Positions 6,916 through 13,226 of a stretch of 17,483 bases of DNA are shown here, one piece after another. This DNA comes from Octadecabacter sp. (GTDB lineage: Bacteria > Pseudomonadota > Alphaproteobacteria > Rhodobacterales > Rhodobacteraceae): assembly GCA_003533975.1 (NCBI GenBank), contig DQCL01000146.1, positions 1 to 17,483 of the forward strand, read 5' to 3'. Made by a program: the position numbers and the translations under genes. The notes below the pieces were generated by a model, which was given only the letters and a program-made list of their open reading frames with translations, was not told where the DNA came from and searched no databases. How positions within the stretch are numbered: position 1 is the first letter of the stretch; each line of letters opens with the position of its first letter.

Positions 6916-7776
6916 TTAGAGATACTTTGATTTCAAGGTCTGGATGTGACCCACAACGTCGGGCGGGGTGATTGTTGCTTCCCGCACGAGGGTATCAAAG
7001 TGGCGGGTCACCATCTGCACGCGTTCGGTGTCGCGAAAGGCGAGGTAGTTTTGCCCCAAGTAGAGCACCGCGAGGAGCGGGCCAAACAGGGTGATCGGTG
7101 CAGAAAAGAGGCGGCGCGCATCAAACAAATGAAGCCTAAGCGTCGGGTAGAGGTCCGTTTGTAGGTGTGCGATATGGTCTAGCTGCGTGACGCGCAGGCT
7201 GGTGGGGACGTTTTCGTAATACCCTGTGCCTGCGGCGAAACTGGTGAGTTCGTCGAGAGGGAGGGCCATTTCAAAGTCGGATCTGGCCTCGCGCATCCAG
7301 CGTAGTCGGTCCTCGGAAGCGCCAATTGCCTGTTCCGTTGAGCGCCCCAAATGCGGGCCGTATTCCCAGCGCAGAAGGTCCGGCAATTTGAGCATGTCGG
7401 GCAAGCCCGCTGGAACGTGGCGGATTTTGTAGCCTGCTGCTTCTTGGTGCCATGCGAAGATTTGTTCGTCCACAAGGGCGCGGGGGGCTTTGGTGACCTC
7501 AATAGAGGCCGCGATGAGTTCGGCCACCAGTTCAGGACGTTCGGTCAGGCCCAAAAGCCAATCCGCAGAGACGCCAAGGGCTGAGGCGCATCCCGCCACG
7601 ACATGAGCGTTGGGTAAACGTGCGCCGCTGCCGCCCAGAAGTTGCGAGATGGTTGAGCGGTCCACACCGATGGCGCGGGCGAGGCCGGACTGCGTTGTGT
7701 TCTGCGTTTCCATTGCTTCAGCCAAGCGGGTGCGAAGCAGTTGGGCGCGATCTCGTTTGTCAATATTTTGCACCAT
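6916..7776 (-). CDS. XRE-family transcriptional regulator
   Basis: A 286-residue regulator with an N-terminal Cro/CI-type helix-turn-helix (about residues 12-77). It includes TTQSGLARAIGVDRSTISQLLGG, followed by a typical LGVSADWLLGL tail. The roughly 200-residue C-terminal part matches no domain I recognise. It has no membrane segment and may be a ligand-sensing region. The gene is convergent with the SDR and divergent from DUF2061, so it could control the carnitine genes, the desaturase genes, or only itself. A near-perfect 10-bp direct repeat spaced by 20 bp covers its start codon and may be an autoregulatory operator. Regulator class is confident; target is inference. Confidence 0.82.
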   Translation of the reverse strand: MVQNIDKRDRAQLLRTRLAEAMETQNTTQSGLARAIGVDRSTISQLLGGSGARLPNAHVVAGCASALGVSADWLLGLTERPELVAELIAASIEVTKAPRALVDEQIFAWHQEAAGYKIRHVPAGLPDMLKLPDLLRWEYGPHLGRSTEQAIGASEDRLRWMREARSDFEMALPLDELTSFAAGTGYYENVPTSLRVTQLDHIAHLQTDLYPTLRLHLFDARRLFSAPITLFGPLLAVLYLGQNYLAFRDTERVQMVTRHFDTLVREATITPPDVVGHIQTLKSKYL

Positions 7777-7800
7777 ATGTTGCTTTATATCACCAGATGT
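7771..7800. promoter_or_regulatory. 20-bp-phased direct repeat CACCA(T/G)ATGT at the XRE start (candidate operator)
   Basis: CACCATATGT (7771-7780) and CACCAGATGT (7791-7800) are direct repeats with one mismatch. They are spaced exactly 20 bp, about two DNA turns. The first includes the regulator's start codon (complement of 7774-7776). This arrangement would suit binding of two protomers to one DNA face and autorepression. No binding evidence exists in the sequence itself. Confidence 0.3.
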
Positions 7801-7877
7801 GAGTTTTGCTAACTGTATTCAGGCTGCTCAATCGGGTGTGTTGTCTTTACATAAAAGGGGCAAACAGCGGAGAAAAA

Positions 7878-8081
7878 ATGGACACCCCGAAACGCACGAT
7901 TACCAAAGCAATAATCTGGAACCTGATCGGTCTGGCGACGATGGCCCTAGTCGGTTTGATTGCGACAGGATCCTTGGCTGTGGGAGGCGCAATGGCGCTC
8001 GTGAATGCCGCACTTGGGCTGTCGATGTATGTCATTTACGAGCGGGTTTGGAACCGTGTGGCTTGGGGGCGTCGTGCCTGA
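7878..8081 (+). CDS. DUF2061 small membrane protein
   Basis: A 67-residue protein. The start at ATG 7878 is chosen because GCGGAGAAA sits just upstream and because family members begin close to the first helix. TITKAIIWNLIGLATMALVGLIATGS forms a first transmembrane helix, followed by a second hydrophobic segment and a terminal YERVWNRVAWGRRA. The pattern of two helices ending in E-R-x-W-x-x-x-x-W-G-R is characteristic of DUF2061. Biochemical function is not established. The gene ends about ten bases before the desaturase ATG at 8092, and overlaps it if the GTG at 8074 is used, so the pair is probably an operon. Confidence 0.82.
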   Translation: MDTPKRTITKAIIWNLIGLATMALVGLIATGSLAVGGAMALVNAALGLSMYVIYERVWNRVAWGRRA

Positions 8082-8091
8082 GCGCGTTAGG

Positions 8092-8979
8092 ATGTCTGTG
8101 AGAAATTCGGTGGAATGGCCGACGGTGGGCTTGGCTGTTGCTTGCTACGGTGTGTTATTTGTCGCGCTTTGGTTTCTGCCAATTTGGGTCGCTATATTGG
8201 TGTTAGGGCCTGCGATCGCTCTTCATGCGTCGCTCACGCATGAGGTCATTCACGGGCATCCGTTTCAAAGCAAAGTTGCGAACGCGGCATTGGTCTTTCC
8301 TGCGCTCACACTGACGGTCCCTTATGCAAGGTTTCGTGCGACGCATTTGGCGCATCACCGTGATGAGCTGCTGACGGACCCCTATGACGACCCTGAAACC
8401 AACTATCTTGATCCGGAAGTTTGGCGGCGTACACGTGCGCCCTTGAAGGTGGTTCTGCGGTTTAACAATACGCTCGCGGGGCGGTTGCTGATTGGGCCAC
8501 TGATTGGGCAAGTCACGTGGATGTTGAGTGATCTGCGCGCGTGCGGCGCCGGAGATCGCGCGGTTTTGCGAGGGTGGGTCGCGCATATTCCAGCGCTGGC
8601 TGTGGTTCTCGTGTTGGTGTGGGTCGCGCCGTTGCCGTTTTGGGCCTACGCAATCGGGGCCTATCTTGCGCATTCTCTTTTGCGCTTGCGAACCTATTTG
8701 GAACACCGAGCGCATGAGCTTGCACGCGCTCGAACGGTGATCGTCGAGGATCGTGGTCCACTTGCCTTATTGTTTTTGAACAACAACTTACACGTTGTTC
8801 ATCACATGCATCCAAATGTGGCTTGGTATGATTTACCTTCGCTATATGCGCAAAATAAAGCCCATTATCAGCGGCGAAATGAAGGCTATGTTTTCACGTC
8901 TTACGCGCAGGTTTTTAGGAAGCATTTTTTGCGGGCGAAGGACACGGTGGCGCATCCGCTCTGGCGTCCGCGCGACTGA
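8092..8979 (+). CDS. membrane fatty-acid desaturase / hydroxylase family protein
   Basis: A 295-residue integral-membrane di-iron enzyme. The three histidine clusters are visible: H50EVIH54GH56, H85LAH88H89 and H234VVH237H238, with an additional H205 in TYLEHRAHE. Hydrophobic segments around residues 11-45, 60-78 and 165-200 fit the usual four-helix membrane core. Members of this family insert double bonds or hydroxyl groups into lipid acyl chains or carotenoid-like substrates; which one applies here cannot be told. The ATG at 8092 is used; the GTG at 8074, preceded by GGGGGC, is an alternative that would overlap DUF2061. The EamA gene follows 18 bp downstream. Confidence 0.85.
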   Translation: MSVRNSVEWPTVGLAVACYGVLFVALWFLPIWVAILVLGPAIALHASLTHEVIHGHPFQSKVANAALVFPALTLTVPYARFRATHLAHHRDELLTDPYDDPETNYLDPEVWRRTRAPLKVVLRFNNTLAGRLLIGPLIGQVTWMLSDLRACGAGDRAVLRGWVAHIPALAVVLVLVWVAPLPFWAYAIGAYLAHSLLRLRTYLEHRAHELARARTVIVEDRGPLALLFLNNNLHVVHHMHPNVAWYDLPSLYAQNKAHYQRRNEGYVFTSYAQVFRKHFLRAKDTVAHPLWRPRD

Positions 8980-8997
8980 CGCGTCATGTAGCGGGGT

Positions 8998-9903
8998 ATG
9001 ACCACATGGATCCCTGTCACCATTCTCGCCGCATTGGCGCAAACTGCGCGTTTTGGGCTTATGCGCCAGTTGAAGGTGACGCGCCTGTCGTCCACGGGGA
9101 CCACGTTTGCGCGCTATGTCTTTGTGGCCCCGCTCGCGATCGGGCTGGCGCTGGTATACGGGATGCTCAACGGGGTGGGGTGGCCGGATACTTCGGCGCT
9201 GTTCTGGGTGTATGTGGCAGTGGCGGGAACAACGCAAATTCTTGCGACGGTCTGTGTGATGGCGCTGTTTGCGCGGCGCAACTTTTCAGTGGGCATCGCG
9301 TTTACCAAAACCACAGTTTTAATGTCTGTTCCTGTGGGGTTCATCCTGTTGGGCGATACCACGAGCCTTTGGGGTTTTGTGGCCATTGTGATCGGCTTTT
9401 TTGGGGTGCTGCTGCTGTCAGACCCGCAGGGGGATGTCACCCGTAACATTGTGCGCCGAGCGTTCAACATGGGCAGCGCGCTGGGCCTTGCATCGGGCGT
9501 TATATTTGCGGTTGCAGGGGTGTCTTACCGGGGTGCGGTTCTTGCGGTGGAGACAGGGGACGCCTTCTTTCGCGCGGTCTTTGTGCTGGCGATTGCGACG
9601 GTATTGCAAACGGTGATGATGGCCGCGTGGATGGCGCTGCGCGAAAGTGGCGAAATGACGCGTGTGTTGCGTGCATGGCGGATCACGGGGCTTGTCGGGC
9701 TCACCAGCATGGTCGGTTCAACCTGCTGGTTCGTCGCCTTTTCGATGCAGAATGTGGCTTATGTGAATGCTGTTGGCCAGATTGAGCTGCTGTTTTCGTT
9801 GGTGATTACGATGTTCGTTTTTCGCGAACGGATCAGCCCGCGTGAATGGCAGGGTGGGGCTATACTGATGGCGTCCATTCTGATGCTGATCCTATACGCC
9901 TAA
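8998..9903 (+). CDS. EamA/DMT-family transporter
   Basis: A 301-residue inner-membrane protein with about ten hydrophobic helices in two halves, the architecture of the drug/metabolite transporter superfamily. Features include the EamA-like VGIAFTKTTVLMSVPVGFILLGDTTSLWGFVAIVIGFFGVLLL in the first half (about residues 98-140). The second half has the matching YVNAVGQIELLFSLVITMFVFRERISPREWQGGAILMASILML. Substrate unknown. It starts 18 bp after the desaturase gene, with GCGGGG before the ATG, and is probably in the same transcript. Its TAA stop (9901-9903) overlaps the stop of the convergent Nudix gene, leaving no room for a terminator. Confidence 0.88.
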   Translation: MTTWIPVTILAALAQTARFGLMRQLKVTRLSSTGTTFARYVFVAPLAIGLALVYGMLNGVGWPDTSALFWVYVAVAGTTQILATVCVMALFARRNFSVGIAFTKTTVLMSVPVGFILLGDTTSLWGFVAIVIGFFGVLLLSDPQGDVTRNIVRRAFNMGSALGLASGVIFAVAGVSYRGAVLAVETGDAFFRAVFVLAIATVLQTVMMAAWMALRESGEMTRVLRAWRITGLVGLTSMVGSTCWFVAFSMQNVAYVNAVGQIELLFSLVITMFVFRERISPREWQGGAILMASILMLILYA

Positions 9904-10598
9904 ACGTCCAACGGGTTGTGCCCACCAAGGCGTGTAACCAAGCGGGCCTCGTCGTTGTTGCGGAAGAACGGGACCGAGGCGGAGGGGGCGCCACTTTTGA
10001 GGGTCCCCTCGAGTTCGGCCAAGACGACTTTTGTGATAAAGGGCAAATCGAGGGTGCGGGCATCTGGTAGTGGCACCCACTGCAGGTGGCTTAGTTCATC
10101 TTCGGCATCGTTGAAATCGTCGGGGTCGGTGATCAAATGATCTGCGTCCACCATAAAGAAGCGTGCATCAAAGCGGCGCGGGTTCCCTTGTGGGGTGACT
10201 GCGCGAAACATAAAGCTCAAAGCGGATGCATTGGGGCGTTGGCCGCGTTGTGCAAAACCACGCCAATCGGCGGGCGCATCGTCCCAGACTGATGGAGTGC
10301 CGAGAATTTGGCCTGTTTCTTCCCAAAGTTCGCGGATTGCAGCGATTGCGAGGGCCGGCGCGGCGCGCGTGCTCTCTTGGGAAAGGCGTTCAGCATCAAG
10401 TGCGGGAAGATCAGCGCCAAGCGCAATATCGTCGTCACCAGCATCAACCGCGCCGCCGGGAAAGACATACTTGTTTGGCATGAACGCAGCAGAGGCACCG
10501 CGTTGCCCCATCAAAATGCTTGGCTTGGAGATACGATCGCGCACAACGATAACCGTCGCGGCGTCACGTATTGCAGTTTTGTCGATTGTTTCAGACAT
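9900..10598 (-). CDS. Nudix hydrolase (NUDT19-like layout)
   Basis: A 232-residue pyrophosphohydrolase. The N-terminal RDAATVIVVRDR and YVFPGGAVD (about 44-52) are followed by AIRELWEETGQI (87-98), which holds the REUXEEXGU part of the Nudix box (R89, E90, E93, E94, G96). The gap from G49 to R89 is 40 residues, against 14 in a standard box. About 26 residues are therefore inserted, a layout I associate with NUDT19-type CoA or nucleotide-derivative hydrolases. The substrate is unproven. It lies 23 bp downstream of the DUF983 gene on the minus strand and is probably co-transcribed with it. Its TAG overlaps the EamA stop tail to tail. Confidence 0.85.
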   Translation of the reverse strand: MSETIDKTAIRDAATVIVVRDRISKPSILMGQRGASAAFMPNKYVFPGGAVDAGDDDIALGADLPALDAERLSQESTRAAPALAIAAIRELWEETGQILGTPSVWDDAPADWRGFAQRGQRPNASALSFMFRAVTPQGNPRRFDARFFMVDADHLITDPDDFNDAEDELSHLQWVPLPDARTLDLPFITKVVLAELEGTLKSGAPSASVPFFRNNDEARLVTRLGGHNPLDV

Positions 10599-10621
10599 TC
10601 CTGTATCCTACGTTGAGGGGA

Positions 10622-11023
10622 TCAGGATTTGTCCCCGAAACCATGCATGCGCCGTGACCATTGGATGGCGACGATCATGCCCTTCAACCTTGGCAAAAGG
10701 TAGAGCGAAAGTCCAACGCATATAATCGTCAACACTGTCGCAAAGACCAGTGGATCGGGACGAAACTGCGACCACAGGACGTGCATCAGCACGGCAAGTA
10801 TATGCCCAACGATCAAGATCGTGAGGTAGGCAGGGCCGTCATCGGCGCGATGATGGTGGTATTCTTCGTGACAAACCGGACAGCTGTCTGCAACCTTGAG
10901 GTAGCCTTCAAACAGCGCACCTTCTCCGCAGCTTGGGCAGAGACGGCGAAGGCCGCGCCAAATTGCCGGTTTCGTTTCGCGTTCAACGATGGAATCGGCG
11001 GTGTTCGTGGATTGATCGGTCAT
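10622..11023 (-). CDS. DUF983 family membrane protein
   Basis: A 133-residue protein. The ATG at 11023 is preferred over an upstream in-frame ATG at 11068 because GAGG precedes it at proper distance and family members start there. It has a zinc-ribbon-like N-terminal part, CPSCGEGALFEGYLKVADSCPVC, with two CxxC pairs. HHHRADDGPAYL and two transmembrane helices follow. This is the DUF983 pattern; the biochemical role is not established. The 186-bp gap to the divergent EF-hand gene holds both promoters. The Nudix gene follows closely downstream. Confidence 0.85.
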   Translation of the reverse strand: MTDQSTNTADSIVERETKPAIWRGLRRLCPSCGEGALFEGYLKVADSCPVCHEEYHHHRADDGPAYLTILIVGHILAVLMHVLWSQFRPDPLVFATVLTIICVGLSLYLLPRLKGMIVAIQWSRRMHGFGDKS

Positions 11024-11130
11024 GAGATCCTCAAGCTTGTTGGAACAGTTGTGCCGACCAACCCCCAAGATTCATAGGGGAGAAAGTGTCGCGCCCTTAA
11101 GCCCACAAATTTTTTCAAACAATTTGCGAC

Positions 11131-11182
11131 GGAAATCAGCGCGCCGCCCGTTCTACTTGCATCGACGGCCTGAGAGGTCGTC
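11131..11182 (+). promoter_or_regulatory. possible ECF-type promoter and leader hairpin upstream of the EF-hand gene
   Basis: GGAAA (11131-11135) and TCTAC (11152-11156) are separated by 16 bp, resembling the GGAA-N16/17-TC layout of many ECF promoters. A 7-bp stem GACGGCC/GGTCGTC (11164-11170 with 11176-11182, one G-U, loop TGAGA) would lie at the very 5' end of that transcript. The Shine-Dalgarno AAAAGGA (11196-11202) follows. A speculative autoregulation signal. Confidence 0.25.
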
Positions 11183-11209
11183 ACAATAAAATCTGAAAAG
11201 GAACAGAAA

Positions 11210-11740
11210 ATGAAAACGACTCTCCTTGTGGCAGCAATCGCAGCAGGCATCACATTGGCGGCAACCGCCCAAGCACGTGAAGGCCATGCGCAGCGTATGG
11301 AAATGCCGGCGTTCGAAGACCTTGACCTGAACAGCGACGGTGAAGTCACGGCAGAAGAAATTCAGGGCGCAATGCAAGCGCAAGCCGCTGCACGTTTCGC
11401 ACAAGCGGATACGAACGGCGATGGCGCATTGTCCGCTGAGGAAATGGTCGCCCGTGCTGAAGGCGAACGCCAGGAACGTATGGCCAGCCGCATCGCTGAG
11501 CGGATCGGGAAAGCCGACACCAACGGCGATGGTCTGTTGCAAGCTGATGAAATGACAGCGATGGCCGAGGAACGTGCCGAAGGCCGTGGAACACGCGGAG
11601 CAGAGCGTATGTTCAACCGTTTTGACACGGATGAAAGCGGCTCGTTGAGTGCGGAAGAATTCGCAGAAGTGCAAGCCCGCATGGAAGAGCGCGGCGCACG
11701 TGGTGAGCATGGTCACGACGGCCGCCGCGGCAACAACTAA
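11210..11740 (+). CDS. periplasmic four-EF-hand calcium-binding protein
   Basis: A 176-residue exported protein. The Sec signal peptide is MKTTLLVAAIAAGITLAATAQA, with probable cleavage after A22. Four canonical 12-residue EF-hand loops follow: D39-E50 (DLNSDGEVTAEE), D67-E78 (DTNGDGALSAEE), D103-E114 (DTNGDGLLQADE) and D139-E150 (DTDESGSLSAEE). All have Asp at position 1 and Glu at position 12. The loops are joined by Ala/Glu/Arg-rich helices. The C-terminal tail (GEHGHDGRRGNN) is His/Gly-rich. It precedes an ECF sigma factor gene and a CpxP-like gene, suggesting it is a sensor or a target of that module. The gene is followed by a minus-oriented terminator hairpin. Confidence 0.9.
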   Translation: MKTTLLVAAIAAGITLAATAQAREGHAQRMEMPAFEDLDLNSDGEVTAEEIQGAMQAQAAARFAQADTNGDGALSAEEMVARAEGERQERMASRIAERIGKADTNGDGLLQADEMTAMAEERAEGRGTRGAERMFNRFDTDESGSLSAEEFAEVQARMEERGARGEHGHDGRRGNN

Positions 11741-11741
11741 A

Positions 11742-11780
11742 CAAAAAACTGCGGCGCGGGGCATGGTCCTTCGCGCCGCA
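11742..11780 (-). terminator. intrinsic terminator oriented for minus-strand transcription
   Basis: Read on the minus strand, TGCGGCGCG (11780-11772) pairs with CGCGCCGCA (11758-11750) over nine perfect base pairs around a 13-nt loop. A G and six Ts (11748-11743) follow. On the plus strand there is no T-tract after the stem. It therefore terminates leftward transcripts best, although no minus-strand gene ends here. It may stop antisense read-through from the diguanylate cyclase gene. Confidence 0.5.
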
Positions 11781-11825
11781 CACCACCCTTGCGGGGGCAC
11801 GATGATGTGGATAGCTGATTAACTG

Positions 11826-12410
11826 ATGACCAAGATGGCTCCAGTTCAAAGCGATGCGGATTTGCTTGCGGCATTTGCAGGCGGTGATCGCAGTGCAGCT
11901 ATGACGTTAACACATCGATTAACACCGCGTGTGATGGGGCAGGCGTATCGTATGCTTGGAAACCGCGCAGAAGCCGAGGACGTTACGCAGGATGCGATGA
12001 TGCGGCTTTGGAAGATCGCGCCGGATTGGGACGCAGGCCGCGCACAGGTCACAACTTGGTTGTACCGCGTCGTGGCTAACCTGTGTACGGATCGGTTGCG
12101 AAAATCGGGGCGGGGTGTCGCGCTAGATGCCATAGAGGAACCCGCAGATGAGACGCAATCCGCTGCAGACACGTTGCAAGACGCAGCCCGCGCGACGGCC
12201 TTGCATAGCGCATTGGCGGATTTGCCGGAACGACAAGCGCAGGCCGTTGCACTGCGCCACCTAGAAGAGCTCGGCAATCCGGAGATTGCTACTATTATGG
12301 ACACCAACGTGCGCACCGTTGAAAGTCTGATTGCGCGGGGCAAACGTGCCTTGGTCGCGAAGCTATCAGGGCGCAAAGCAGAACTGGGGTACGAAGATGA
12401 CAACAGATGA
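11826..12410 (+). CDS. ECF RNA polymerase sigma factor
   Basis: A 194-residue extracytoplasmic-function sigma-70 factor. Region 2 spans about residues 24-93, with GNRAEAEDVTQDAMMRLWK and TTWLYRVVANLCTDRLRK for core binding and -10 recognition. Region 4 spans about 125-178 (LPERQAQAVALRHLEELGNPEIATIMDTNVRTVESLIARGKRAL), with the helix-turn-helix for the -35. No sigma region 3 is present, as expected for ECF factors. It overlaps the next gene by 14 bp (12397-12410). The ATG at 11826 or the one at 11835 could be the start. The downstream membrane protein and CpxP-like protein are probable regulators. Confidence 0.9.
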   Translation: MTKMAPVQSDADLLAAFAGGDRSAAMTLTHRLTPRVMGQAYRMLGNRAEAEDVTQDAMMRLWKIAPDWDAGRAQVTTWLYRVVANLCTDRLRKSGRGVALDAIEEPADETQSAADTLQDAARATALHSALADLPERQAQAVALRHLEELGNPEIATIMDTNVRTVESLIARGKRALVAKLSGRKAELGYEDDNR

Positions 12411-12741
12411 CAAGATGCTAGAGGCTGCATTTTCGCAGGCCCGCACGCCGGACATGATGCCGTCTGAGGCAGCGTTAAACCGGATCATGATGGACGCGGA
12501 TTCTGTTTTAGCGGCGTCTGCCCCCGTTCCAACGCGGCCCAAGCAAGGGGTTGGCGCGATGATCCTTGAAGCAATTGGCGGATGGACGGCATTTGGTGGT
12601 TTGGCAACAGCGACCGTCGCAGGGCTGTGGATCGGCATTTCGCCGCCTGCAGCGCTGACTGATTTGTCGGCGGGTCTTTGGGGAACAACGATTGAGGTTC
12701 CAGTGTTAGAAAGCGATATGTTCGCTGGGTTGGAGGGGTGA
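12397..12741 (+). CDS. small single-TM protein, candidate anti-sigma factor
   Basis: A 114-residue protein beginning at the ATG at 12397 inside the end of the sigma gene, preceded by GGGGTACG. Residues 1-50 are acidic and helical in character (MTTDDKMLEAAFSQARTPDMMPSEAALNRIMMDAD) and would be cytoplasmic. A hydrophobic stretch at about 65-87 (AFGGLATATVAGLWIGISPPAAL) is one transmembrane helix, followed by a short C-terminal end. No zinc-binding HxxxCxxC of the ZAS anti-sigma type is present. Position directly after an ECF gene, overlap with it, and cytoplasmic-TM layout suggest an anti-sigma factor of an unfamiliar type. From memory, homologues are sometimes mislabelled dihydroorotate dehydrogenase; nothing here supports that. 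Confidence 0.7.
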   Translation: MTTDDKMLEAAFSQARTPDMMPSEAALNRIMMDADSVLAASAPVPTRPKQGVGAMILEAIGGWTAFGGLATATVAGLWIGISPPAALTDLSAGLWGTTIEVPVLESDMFAGLEG

Positions 12742-12743
12742 AG

Positions 12744-13226
12744 ATGGCAGATAAGCAAAAGAAAACGGGTCGTTTGCAACGCGGCATTCTGGTCGTTTCA
12801 CTTGCGTTTAACCTGCTGGTGCTTGGTATTGTTGCAGGCGCGTTCTTCAACGGTGGTGGGCGCGATGGGCCGCATCGTATCGACTTGACGGTTGGCCCGT
12901 TGACCCGCGCGATGGAGGGTGAACACCGGGATGCGGTGCGTGATGCGCTACGTGAGAGCGGAGCGTTTCAGCGCATAGATCGCTCGGAAATTCGCGAAGA
13001 TATGCAGATATTGTTGGCGACGTTACGAGCCGATGAATTTGATGAGGCGGCATTTCGCGATGCCTTAGCGCGCCAACGTGCGCGGCTTCAGTCAGGCCAA
13101 GATGCCGTTCTAGATGCGATCACATCTCAAATAGAAGACATGGGACCGCAAGAGCGCGCCGCATTCGCAGACCGTTTGGAAGCCCAAGCACGCCGTGCGC
13201 CAGCAGCTCGTCGACCACACAATTAA
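12744..13226 (+). CDS. periplasmic heavy-metal-sensor / CpxP-ZraP-like protein
   Basis: A 160-residue membrane-anchored protein. A basic N-terminus (MADKQKKTGRLQRG) precedes one transmembrane helix (about 14-35). A helical, charged periplasmic domain follows, with PLTRAMEGEHRDAVRDALRE (about 52-71) and later helices rich in Arg, Glu and Gln, ending in ADRLEAQARRAPAARR. This is the pattern of the heavy-metal resistance / CpxP family (Spy-like helical hairpin). The ATG at 12744 is chosen because GGAGGGG precedes it; a GTG at 12738 overlapping the previous stop is possible. Cysteines are absent and histidines few, so metal binding is not evident. Its TAA overlaps the convergent cyclase stop. Confidence 0.78.
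   Translation: MADKQKKTGRLQRGILVVSLAFNLLVLGIVAGAFFNGGGRDGPHRIDLTVGPLTRAMEGEHRDAVRDALRESGAFQRIDRSEIREDMQILLATLRADEFDEAAFRDALARQRARLQSGQDAVLDAITSQIEDMGPQERAAFADRLEAQARRAPAARRPHN

Noticed and set aside
11153..11800. A 215-codon minus-strand frame opposite the EF-hand gene.
   Set aside because: It is Cys/His/Phe-rich and simply complements the repeated Asp/Glu/Ala codons of the EF-hands; no start signal.
12397..12741. Dihydroorotate dehydrogenase label for the 114-residue protein.
   Set aside because: Too short and with no flavin-binding or catalytic motifs; it is a single-TM protein.
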